Shown here: positions 52,201 to 62,204 of the stretch, in pieces | How positions within the stretch are numbered: position 1 is the stretch's first letter | Layout of the letters: every line of letters starts with the position of its first letter | Source: Amphiura filiformis | Taxonomy: Eukaryota > Echinodermata > Ophiuroidea > Amphilepidida > Amphiuridae | Reading direction: 5' to 3' | DNA: 64,000 bases | Assembly (NCBI RefSeq): GCF_039555335.1 | Contig: NW_027305503.1 | Span: 82,501 to 146,500, forward strand | Notes under the pieces: model-generated | What the model was told of the DNA's origin: nothing | The model's input: only the letters and a program-made list of their open reading frames with translations | Databases searched by the model: none | Program-made: the position numbers and the translations under genes

Positions 52201-52700
52201 CCACGAGGGGTTGAAGGTCATAATGGGGCCAATACTAAAAAATTATCCTATCATGTTGTAATGTTGTAATCTCAAATTGTTCCTCTCATCGCTAAGAATT
52301 AAAAAAAAGACAATTGTCATAGTTCTACGAAGCTTAGTTCAGGGGTTATAACGTCGAATATATCAATATCATAAATAAAGGTCAAATTTTTAAAATGGTC
52401 CAATTGCACCAATTAACGTAAGAAACCTCAATCGTATACTACATTCAAATTTTGGTGCAACGATTTGTATTCCTGTGTTCCCCTTCACAGTTAATGCAGC
52501 CAAAGTTGAGTTATGGTAATATTTCCCCTACCCTTAATATTATCATATTTGACACTGTTACACATGGAAGTTTTTTCTCACATTTCCTTTGTATCTACAT
52601 TACAACTAATGATACCAGAACGTTCGATGAATTCATTATCAAGAGTAAAAGTTGAGTTATGGGAGTTTATATTTCCCCTACCTTGATATTGTCATATTTA

Positions 52701-52980
52701 GGGACCGTTCACAAACACTTGTAAGGGGGGCCTGATGCAAAAAGGGGAGGGGTCTGAAAATTTTGACCCTCCTAGGGGGGGCCTGAAAAAAATGATCATA
52801 AATTTTCCTGGAAAAATTGAGTTTATATGATTTTCTATGGGGTTGACCCATAATTTTCATGTCAAAAGGGGCCCTACAATTTTTAAGGTCTGTAAAGGGG
52901 GGGGGGGCTCGAAAGAATATTTTGCGATGAAATTTTTTTTTGCATCAGGCCCTCCCTTACAAGTGTTTGTGAACGGTCTA
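52701..52980. mobile_element. 280-bp MITE inserted in the right array, TTA target site
   Basis: The ends are GGGACCGTTCACAAACACTT (left), followed by GTAAGGGGGGCC, and the inverse ACAAGTGTTTGTGAACGGTC (right). TTA lies on both sides. Neighbouring array units read GTCATATTTACGCTG without a break, which gives the empty site and confirms the borders. It is related to the elements at 41,264 and 59,259. Confidence 0.85.
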
Positions 52981-55267
52981 TTACGCTGCTAGATATAGAA
53001 AATGACTTCTTCTGACAGTTTCTGTGTATCTACCTGACAACTAATGATCGCTTTGTTTATAGAAAGTTAGAACAGCCAATCAGATACATTTTGATACCAA
53101 GATGAATTCATTTTCATGAGTAAAAGTTGAGTTATGGCAGTTTACATTTCCCCTACCCCATAATATTGTCATATTTACGCTGTTAGACATAGAATATTTA
53201 CCCTTTCCTCACAGTTACTGTGTATCTACCTGACAACTAATGATCGCTTTGCTTTGAAATAATACTAGAAAGTTAGAACAATCACTTAAATACATTTTGA
53301 TACCAAGATGAATTCATTTTCATGAGTAAAAGTTGAGTTGTGGCAGTTTATATTTCCCCGACCCCTTAATATTGTCATATTTATTTATGCTGTTAGACAT
53401 AGAATAGTTACCTTTTCCTCACAAATACTGTGTATCTACCTGACAACTAATGATCGCTTTGCTTTGAAATAATACTAGAAAGTTAGAACAATCACTTAAA
53501 TACATTTTGATACCAAGATGAATTCATTTTCATGAGTAAAAGTTGAGTTGTGGCAGTTTATATTTCCCCTACCCCTTAATATTGTCATATTTATTTATGC
53601 TGTTAGACATAGAATAGTTACCTTTTCTTCACAAATACTGTGTATCTACCTGACAAATAATGGTCGCTTTGCTTTAAAATAATACTAGAAAGTTAGAACA
53701 GTCACTTAGATACATTTTGATACCAAGATGAATTCATTTTCATGAGTAAAAGTTGAGTTATGGCAGTTATAAATTTCCCTTACCCCCTTAATATTGTCAT
53801 TTTACGCTGTTAGACATAGAAAATTTACCTTTTCCTCACAGTTTCTGTATATCTGCCTGACAAATAATGGTCGCTTTGCTTTAAGATAATACTAGAAAGC
53901 TAGACCAATAACTTGGATATATTTTGATACCAAGATGAATTCATTTTCATGAGTAAAAGTTGAGTTATGACAGTTTACATTTCCCTACCCCGTAATATTG
54001 TCATCTTCACGCTGTTAGACATAGAAAAGTTACCTTTTCCTCACAGTTTCTGTATATCTGTCTGACAACTAATGGTTGCTTTGCTTTAAAATGATACTAG
54101 AAAGTTAGAACAATCACTTAGATACATTTTGATACCAAGATGAATTCATTTTCATGAGTAAAAGTTGAGTTATGGCAGTTTATATTTCCCCTACCCCTAA
54201 TATTGTCATATTTACGCTGTTAGACATAGAAAACGTACCCTTTTCTCACAGTTTCTGTGTATCTACCTGACAACTAATGGTCGCTTTGCTTTAAAATAAT
54301 ACAAACAAGTTAGAACAATCAATTAGATATACATATTAAATTGAATTGAATAGAATTAATACCAAGATGAAGTCAATATCATGAGTAAAATATTGAGTTC
54401 TGATGATTTATTTTCCCTTACCCCTTAATATTTTTCTATGTTATGCTGATATACGAGGGAAATCAACATCAGTTTTTGTTGGGTTTTTGGGGTTTTTTTA
54501 AAAATTTTTTTGTCTTTTTCCCAGTGGTTACTCACGTCCTACACATAAATATTCACATCAATGGAAACTTAACGGATTTTGTAAATGGAAGTTGGTGCAG
54601 TGAAGTGACATATTAAGACATGTACACACACATTCATCCCTCACCCCACACATACCCTATGTACACCCAGCTCCCCCCCACACACACACACACCTCGTCC
54701 CACAGACACCCCAACGAACTCATACATATTATAATGATTGGAATTGTTACAATAATGTTTCCCTTGATATGCTTAACATTAAAAACAAAATTAAACATTA
54801 AAATTTAAATTAAAAAATTAAAAATGGAAACTGAATCAATTTTGAAAATATAAAGTGGTATAGTTGTGAGATTTGAGGCCAATGTCAAACTTTACACATA
54901 TGGTTTAAAAAATCAGATTACCACTCATTTATGGACTATATACTTCCAAATATCCTCAAATGAAACCTGTTTTTGTTTAAAAATAATACTAGAAAGTTAG
55001 GAAAATCATTTAGCTACATATTGATACCAAAATGAATTCAAAATCAAGAGTAAAAGTTGAGTTATGGGAATTTATATCTCCCCTACCCCTTAATTTTGTC
55101 CTATTTTTGGTGATTTTATGCGATTATACGTCCATACATAAAATGACCTGTAAAAAAAAAGTGATACCACAATTTGAGTCCACTACCTACCTAGCAGTGA
55201 TCTAGAGGGTCCATACTAACTACCTATGGTGTCAAACCTTGTATGTAGTGGAGGGTGAACCAAGTCC

Positions 55268-58200
55268 TTATTTAGGCCCCCTGTGGGATCTTGCTCCTGG
55301 ACTAGTAGTATCTGTGCTTGCAGCAGCTGTACCCCTCTTCAAACCTGTACGGAGTCCCCGTGATCCTTTGGTTGATTTTTTTGATAACATCTTGTAACGC
55401 TCAAGAATCACCCTGGCAAAGGAAAATCCTCTAATTTGTATATAAAAGTCAACAATGCACTGGAGGAGCACTAGTGCATCCTGCTCTGAGGTTATGTGCC
55501 CACTGGACATCTTATCCCAGAATTCCAGTAATTTGGTGTCTGACAGTGCAGCATGCACACAAAATTCCCTAATGTCAGTGCCACGTAGCTTATCGACTGA
55601 TCCGGGTAAGTTGTTGCGGACATTAGTTTCCAACTGTCGGAAAAAAGAGGTATGTTAAGTCGTTCACAATTTTTAGTCCACCTCTTGTTTGCGATGTAAC
55701 CCACTCTTTGGTATAGCTGAGCCGTGTTTCTTTATTACTACCCTTGGTCATGTTGTCAATCACCTGCTGCATCTGCGCCTTTCCTGATGACATGTGGGCA
55801 ATTTTATTTGGAAGGGCCTTCGCCATATACCCAGAGGTATATCGTAGGGCATTCTCCTCTATTGCATCAAATTTGCGAATTGTGGCTGGTTGGTCCTGGG
55901 GTGGAATTTGTTCATGCCTTAGGGTAAGGTTCTGAAAGAGCATTCTTCCAAACATCTGAAGAAAAAAAATTGGGGGATTAGCGATGCCACAAAGTTGGTC
56001 ACATAAGTTGCTTATTGCCTGGCGAAATACGGGAGTGTTTCTGAAACTGTGAAAGCTTTGCTGCATAGCCTGACGCCTCTGCGAGCCCAAACTCAATCGC
56101 TCACTAGCTCTGATAGATGGCCACAAGAGTGTAAGAATTGCTGTAAATTGTGTCCAGAGCGTTACCCCATATGTCCGTTCTCGTAGAGCTGCTCTGCATA
56201 CACTTGTAACATGCTTAACAGCAGGAGCATGCTCAAATGTCTCCTCGTTCACCATTTCGTTGCTATCCATTTGTGTGATAACTTCGGAGAGAATCTCCTC
56301 TGATGCACTTGTTGCTTTCTCCAGCGTGAAAGACGTTTTAGGCCTTGGTATGGCTGTGGACAATTAAATAACAGAAAGTTTTATTAATGTGTGTCTTAGT
56401 GAAATTGTACATGGTTCTGTTCTCCAAGCCATTATGGTCAGTTAGTTTACTGAATGACAAATCATTGTCATTTACACAACCAAAAAACAAACAAATGTAA
56501 TATTTAGCATAAAATTAAGTGCAGCTGTGTTCAAGTTACATTAATTTTCAAGACACGCATTTGTAAAATCGCGAGATTTGAAAAAAAAAAAAAAAAATGC
56601 AGAAATTTTGTTTATTTCAAGAAAAATTCTACCAAAATCAGACTTTTTTTTCAAAATACCATAAGTCGGGAATAAAAAAACCCGCATTTCGCATTTGTTT
56701 TCAAACCACTCGTGAGCTTTGAGACTAACCTTTTTTTGTTTGGACTAATTTAGAACATTTAATTTCTTTCCATGCTATTTCATTCCAAAACATTCCAAAA
56801 GAGCAAAAAAAAAGTTGTTCTTAAAAGACAGGACGTGCACATTTTCCCACAAGAAATTGGTTGGGAAGTTGCCGAGAAAAGTAAATTTTTCAATATGTTT
56901 GCAATGAGTACTGGGGTACGGTACCTCTTAAAAGAGTGTTTGTATTTTCTTCTACAACAAACCTTTTTGTCCAGGTTCGATAGTAAAGTCTGATGTACAA
57001 ATGTATAAAGTTTGAATACCGGTAATTGAATAAAAATGTAGAATTATTTGCACAAGAAATGTTCTTCTTTGAATTATTGTCGTCTCAATTTAAAATTTTG
57101 TATTTAAAATCAATACATGGGAGAATTTGTAGCAGAAAACCTTTAGTTTACACCACCAACAAATCACAGGAAGCTTAAAACAGTTTTTGATTTTTTTCCC
57201 CCAAAATATTTCAGTCAAAACTAATAAAAAAAAAGAAGGTTTTTAATTCGGAACTGGCTAAAAAAAAGAAAAGGGAAAACAAAACACCTGTTTTACCAAG
57301 TACCATAGGACCTGCCCCCCCCCCTCAATTTCTGGGGTTTGTTAAATTTTTTTTTTTAAAGATTTTTTCAACAAATTTTAAACTTTTTGAATACCGGTAC
57401 TTAAAGAGAACTTTAAATAAATAAGTTGATTAGAGAACATGGATCATTTCCAAGACTTTTTGTAGTATTCTAGGGGGTCAATACCTAAAAGAAGAAAAAA
57501 AAGCACTGTTGGAAATTTACATTGAAAAAAAATTCCTCCCTCCATCAATTCATGAAAATCCTCTGGACAAGAACCAAAACATTAATTTTATACGGCCTAT
57601 GTAGTAGATGTGTTTTGCCATAGATTATAAAAAAACCCAGTTTTACCATGGTTTTACGGGCTGATAAGACTTTCAAGTAGAGTCGGTCGGTCAGGATTTT
57701 TTTCTTTCTTGTGATTAAGATATCACCGAAAGATTTAAAAATTTGGCAAAAATTAGATGAAAAAATGAAAAAAATGTCAGTCAAATCAATTTTGGCCCCC
57801 CCAAAAGAAAATAATGTCCTACCTTTCTTTCGTGGTGTACGTTTTGTTGCTGTAGCTGATGTGGTAGTGGGCAAAGATTCTGGACCTGAAGCTGTCGAAC
57901 CAGTGGCTGCACTGGAAGAACTAGCCTCATCACTCTCATCCTCTGTTACAAAGAAAGAAAACAAATGTAGGCCATATTTTAATACTTTGCAGCAGGTAAA
58001 AAGTGTCACAATCATGTACATGTATGCATAACTCTTTATTAGCATGATTTCGTATCTCACCTTCGCATCTCGCCTGTGTACAGTCATGACAGTGCATATC
58101 TTGTCCTCGCATCTGATTTGAACTTTTTTTGTGCAAATATTCTCAAACAAAACATTTCAGTCCAAACCATTATAAACTAAAGGACCTTGATGAGGAAAAC

Positions 58201-58897
58201 CAGATCAAATTATGTGGCAAGATTGATCTGGTAGTGGTAGACCACTGACTCGCATTTAATGGGAGTAGAGAAACCAAATAATATAAATCTGCATTTTGAT
58301 GCTATTGTTTATTGCAAGGGCGAGATACAAACTAGACTAACAAACACGAGATCAGCCAAGACCGAAAAGTACTAATAAAACTTCATACATACTGCAGTCA
58401 TACAAACAAATAAATTATGGAAATATGCAGGCATTCAATAATTTCATCGCTCATGATCAGGCTAGGAAATGAATTTGAAATTGGAAAAAAGAATTTTTAA
58501 CTAGCCTGGCCGGCAAGTGGCATGCATCATGCATGCATAAAATGGGGATTTTTTTTGGATTTTGTTTAAATGTGTTTGTCGGATCATGCCAACGCGAAAT
58601 ACAAAAACGTGCACCGATCGGATAATAATTAAGTCTACTATTCACCGGATATTATGTGTAGAAATTAAAAGTAATACATTTATCAAAAGATAAATGCAAC
58701 CACATTTCGACTCCGCGCATTCCCGGTCGATGTGGCCGTGTTAAATGAGAAACAAGTTTCCGAATTCGTAGGGTTTGTTGATAATTCACCGCGATACATT
58801 TCGAAACAAAATGATGAAACTTACCGATATCATCAAAAACGGCCGCTAGTTGTAGCTCATCAAATTCACGAAAGTCTGCATATTCCTCCGATTCCAT
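55268..58897 (-). CDS. unrecognised second gene of the giant element, three exons
   Basis: Minus-strand exons 58,897-58,825, 57,942-57,823 and 56,353-55,268 join in matching phase with GT/AG borders and would give about 425 residues. Exon 1 is short and acidic (MESEEYADFREFDELQLAAV). Exon 2 is Ser/Thr/Ala-rich and ends in a basic KRTPRKK, a possible nuclear signal. Exon 3 is helical and carries ENALRYTSGYMAKALPNKI, EWVTSQTRGGLKIVNDLTYL and a C-terminal VDFYIQIRGFSFARVILERY. The pattern of a GY motif followed by W...RGGL...Y.LF is one I associate with uncharacterised invertebrate proteins, but I cannot name a function. One break: an A6 run at 55,641-55,646 has one base too many for the frame. 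The stop codon lies three bases from the edge of the palindrome. It could be an accessory protein of transposition or a captured host gene. Confidence 0.7.
56364..57822. other. intron 2 of the minus-strand gene
   Basis: AT-rich, with A/T homopolymers and a fragment of the AACCCTGTTCTA MITE family near 57,640-57,720 (CTTTCAAGTAGAGTCGGTCG). No additional exon was recognised. Confidence 0.4.
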
Positions 58898-59136
58898 TTT
58901 ATAGATAACTTATAGTTACAAAATGAAATAAATGGAAATCTACTACGATGAATACACGAAAAATGTTGAACATTCGGCGAAAGTGAACAGTCATGGAAAT
59001 AAACAAACACCGCGGTGCATGCTGGGAAAAAGTTCCAACCGCGCACGCGCAGGAGTGGAGACCTGCCGATTGCCAGAGAAAGGTCGATGCCCAGAGGCCT
59101 AATCCCGTTGCGTAACTCTAATCCTACTTTTACGAT
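58898..59136 (-). promoter_or_regulatory. probable promoter of the minus-strand gene
   Basis: CpG-rich patch at 59,010-59,100 (GCGCACGCGC) just upstream of the minus-strand ATG and inside the right terminus. On the minus strand TTTCCCAGCATGC resembles a ZNF143/Staf-type promoter site. No TATA box is evident. Inferred from position and composition only. Confidence 0.35.
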
Positions 59137-59186
59137 CGCAACCATCGTGGGATCAAAAGATGCCGCTTGGATGTGGGTCCCCTATG
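59137..59186. repeat. right terminus of the giant element
   Basis: The 14-mer CGCAACCATCGTGG at 59,137-59,150 is the exact inverse of the left subterminal repeat. GTGGGTCCC at 59,173-59,181 is the inverse of GGGACCCAC. CTATG closes the element. Spacing between the two blocks is 22 bases here against 43 on the left, so the ends are not symmetric. Confidence 0.7.
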
Positions 59187-59258
59187 CTTTTATCAAGTGT
59201 GGTTTTCATGGCCGGTCTTGTAAACAAGCCAGCCAAAAACGTTTTTTAAAATAATTTA

Positions 59259-60530
59259 GGGACCGTTCATTATTTCCACCGGAGGGGGGGCCGGGAGAAT
59301 ACATGGGGGTCAGATGGTTTTGGTCAGGCAAAAGGGGGGTCAGATGGTTTTGAGTTATTGAAAGGGGGGTCAGATGGTTTTGCACCTCAAAAATCCTGGA
59401 GCTTCCGGGGGCTTCGCCCCCTGGACCCCCATCTGGAACATTGCCCCTGGACCCCTGACCATTAGATTTGCGCTTTGTGTGTCGGCCGACACTTTGGTCC
59501 TAGTGCGGCAAAGGAAAAGAAAAGGTCTACCAAAATTCAGCCCAATCATGGGCCAAAATAGTGTAAATACAAAATTTGTGCGTGCTATTCGCGCACATTG
59601 TAAAGATAAAGCCATTTCTATCCTGATAATGGCCGAAAATAGTGTGAAATACCAAATTTTCTGCGCGCAACGCGCGCACATCGTCCCAATAAAGCCTGTT
59701 TTGAAGCTCGAAGACATACAGTCTGTATGTATTGCATGATGCAACTAATTTTTTTCGTCTGTGCCCCCCGAAATTTTTTATTTTGCCCTCCCCTGACCAA
59801 AAAAAAAAGCTGGCTACGCCCCTGTCTACCTGGTTGAAGGTACTTGGTACTTGGTAGTGCTTCCTCCTGAACATTTCAAAGAAGAGTTTTAACTGAAGGT
59901 ATATGAGGATGTGCCATGATTTTGGGGTCCTTTTCAGTGATAATGGTATATTGATGGGCGGCTATTCAGTAGAGACCAATATTTGAGGAAAAGTGCCCAA
60001 TTACTGCAATTAGGGTAAATTTAGGTGCTTTTTGTGAACAATTGATAGCCGGGTGGCAAAAACAGCAAGAAGTAAAGGCATAATTATTCAGCCTAGTATG
60101 TGGCAGTGACGTAATGCGTTGAGGCAGCTGATCCGACATGCGCGCATCTATTGCGCATCATTAGGCCTACATGACTTTTTGTGCATACGGCAGCACTTTT
60201 AAGCGTCCACTAGCTACTGTGCCTAATGAAATGCACACTGAAATCACTGCCCGGGAATCACTGCTACATGGTGAAAAATGGTACAGAGAAAGTCAGCAAT
60301 CAAAGGTCTGCGTGGCACATCCCTGTAAACCAAAAATACGACCCCACTACTCCACAGCAATAGGCCTACCCTTTCTTTTTTTGCTTGTGGGGGGGGCATA
60401 TGATTTTCATGTAGCTCGGAGGGGGGGTCGTATGGTTTTTATTATCGGAGAAGGGGGGTCATCTAGTTTTCGGCAGTGACTTTCTGTTTGTCCCGCCCCC
60501 CCCCCTCCGGTAGAAATAATGAACGGTCCC
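59259..60530. mobile_element. 1.27-kb non-autonomous element with TTA target duplication
   Basis: Inverted ends of about 32 bp start GGGACCGTTCATTATTTC and contain CCGGAGGGGGG; the right end is the inverse and closes GAACGGTCCC. TTA flanks both sides (59,256-59,258 and 60,531-60,533), as in PIF/Harbinger elements. The interior has a minisatellite with AGGGGGGTCAGATGGTTTTG near the left and GGGGGGTCATCTAG variants near the right. A repeat end GCTGGCTACGCCCCTG near 59,810 suggests a nested insertion. Open frames here are mutually antisense and not credible genes. It lies 60 bp outside the giant element. Confidence 0.75.
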
Positions 60531-60598
60531 TTAAACATTCAAGATGCCTTTTTCCCTTTAAAGAAATGTTTGAACATATTCTTTTTACCTACACAAAC

Positions 60599-61472
60599 TA
60601 CCGTTAAGATTCGCCTAAATGGTGCACATGCCAATAGGGTAAATTTCACGTAAATTAAATCCCTCTTTTGAAAATCTCAACAAGAATTAAGTGTCCGTGG
60701 CCTTCCCAGCAAACACAAAAACGTTTTTGAAACGTTTTAAATAAGTTATATTTTAGGTTTTGGTTTAGGTAAAAACGTTTTAATAACATTAAAATGTCAG
60801 GTTATATAAAGGTCATGAAATCGTTTTAAAACGTTTTGTATGAAAACACACTAGAACAAATTTTTAAAATGTTTTCGAAATGTCATTGAAAACTATTTTT
60901 GCAAACATTTTTGGCCAAATATTTTGTCAACACTTAAATAACATTATGTTAAAATATTTGCACCTAGCAAACACAGAAATGTTCTTAAAATGTTTTTTTT
61001 TACAAATCGTTTTAATAACATTTAAATGTCGAGTTATATAAACGTCGTAAAAACATTTTAAAAACGTTATTGTAAATATTTTTGGAAAACATTTTTTGCA
61101 AAATATTTTTTCAACCCCAAAATAACATTCTGTTTAGAATGATTTGTATCAAGTTTTCAAAAATGTTTTTGGAATGTTATTAAAACGTTTTTATACCCTT
61201 TATATAACCCGACATTTAAATGTTTTCTGTAAAACATTTGTGTTTTTTGCTGTGCAGTAAATTACCGACAAATGTTATTTAATGTTATGAAAACATTTTA
61301 TACCATTAATGTACCCTTTATATAACCCGACATTTAAACGTTTTCTGACAACCTTTTGCGAATGATGTCAAAAACGTTTTGTGTTTGCTGGGTTATTTAC
61401 TGGTGGGATTTAAAGGGAGTTTATGCCAAAAATGCCAGTTTTGTCAAATCCAATAGGCGAATCTTTACGGTG
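60599..61472. mobile_element. MITE split by a second MITE (60,705-61,392)
   Basis: Outer ends: ACCGTTAAGATTCGCCTA on the left and the inverse of ACCGTAAAGATTCGCCTA on the right. The inner element has exact 15-base ends CCCAGCAAACACAAA, inverted as TTTGTGTTTGCTGGG with small differences further in, and is full of AAAACGTTTT and CCCGACATTTAAA blocks. The inner family also has a fragment at 620-746. No coding capacity. Confidence 0.7.
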
Positions 61473-62204
61473 TAATTTTTATACCGCTTATTTTACAACC
61501 ATCTAGATGCATTTTATGATGCAAATGGAGTCTTATATTAAAACAAGAAATGTCTTTAAAAAAGACACCGCAGTGATTAAAAGGAAACATGCTGGATTTG
61601 CCTCGGTTCCGGAGCCACTGATTTAAAGGTAACATGTTTTAAAGGCCCATTCGGCGATTTGCTCATTTGGACGATCGTATCGTGAGTCATCAAAATTCAG
61701 ATTTTGGTACCTTTGCATTGTCATAGATGTGCTAATATAGTAATTCAGCTGAAAGCCATGTATTTAAGACAAAATAAAACATGATTTGAATGGGCCCACA
61801 TTTTTTTTCGTTTCAAAAATACCTAATGACTATTTTATTACTTATCCTTCACTTTTAGATAATTTATAAACAATTTAATTTCTTTGCACTTTCGCTGGGA
61901 TTACTGAAAGCACTTAACTCATTAAGAGAATTATAGAATAAATAATCTTTGATTGAAAACAACATATCTGAGACGAATAGTTATATTCGTCTCCGTTTAA
62001 TGCTTTTGTCACTGCAGGTTTGTCTTCAATGTTATTAATGTTGTTAATTAATATTAATTGAAAGGTCAGCACAGCATTAACACTCAATGCCTAACAAAAC
62101 TGAGATTTTGTATGAATTGAGTTAGATGCTGTAGGCCTATTTGACTTCACTTTGGTATATTCATATAAAGACAAGTAATTGAAATAACAGGTTGCTAGTT
62201 TTGT
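61473..62204. other. gene-free stretch with small dyads
   Basis: GGCCCATTC near 61,643 and its inverse GAATGGGCC near 61,788 bound a possible 156-bp MITE. A perfect 10-bp hairpin, GAGACGAATA/TATTCGTCTC with loop GTTA, lies at 61,970-61,993. No gene is recognised. Confidence 0.4.

Larger units (their letters stand above)
46081..55265. repeat. 9.2-kb palindrome built of tandem repeats, inside the giant element
   Basis: The outer 180 bp of each side are inverse copies: TTCACCCTCCACTACATACA at 46,087 and its inverse ending near 55,260, then TAGTTAGTATGGACCCTCTA and the GTGGTATCAC blocks. Inside the left arm (46,240-52,200) about 29 units of about 206 bp run in one direction, with AATATTAAGGGGTAGGGG, TACTGATGAAAATGAATTCA and GGTATCAATATGTAGCTA. 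In the right arm (about 52,480-55,110) about 12 more diverged units run the opposite way. The centre (52,200-52,480) is mostly unique. Inverted repeats made of tandem units are the hallmark of foldback elements such as Drosophila FB and sea urchin TU. It may be an inserted foldback element or an integral part of the giant transposon. Confidence 0.85.
36967..59186. mobile_element. giant (22.2 kb) P-superfamily DNA transposon with two genes and an inner palindrome
   Basis: The ends are CATAG (36,967) and CTATG (59,182-59,186). GGGACCCAC at 36,983-36,991 and its inverse at 59,173-59,181 form the terminal repeat; a subterminal 14-mer CCACGATGGTTGCG (37,035-37,048) has its exact inverse at 59,137-59,150. 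CTTTTATCA flanks both sides (36,960-36,968 and 59,187-59,195), allowing a 7- or 8-bp target duplication; 8 bp and CA/TG ends are typical of P elements. The empty site is at 15,031-15,038. Contents: P/THAP9-like transposase gene (+, 37,510-44,274), a 9.2-kb palindromic repeat array (46,081-55,265) and an unrecognised gene (-, 55,268-58,897), plus several MITEs. Known P elements are a few kb. The alternative, a small P element later enlarged by other insertions, cannot be excluded for the array. Confidence 0.75.

Noticed and set aside
55940-55985. Splice-acceptor-like tract inside exon 3 of the minus-strand gene
   Set aside because: The frame is open across it and the only donor-like GT nearby would leave an intron of about 35 bp, which is too short.
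36967-59186. Polinton/Maverick or other virus-like giant element
   Set aside because: There is no protein-primed DNA polymerase, integrase, ATPase, protease or capsid gene. The transposase is P/THAP9-like and the target duplication fits P elements.
59370-59744. Opposed frames of about 121-124 codons on both strands
   Set aside because: They lie inside a non-autonomous element and are mirror shadows of each other without protein features.
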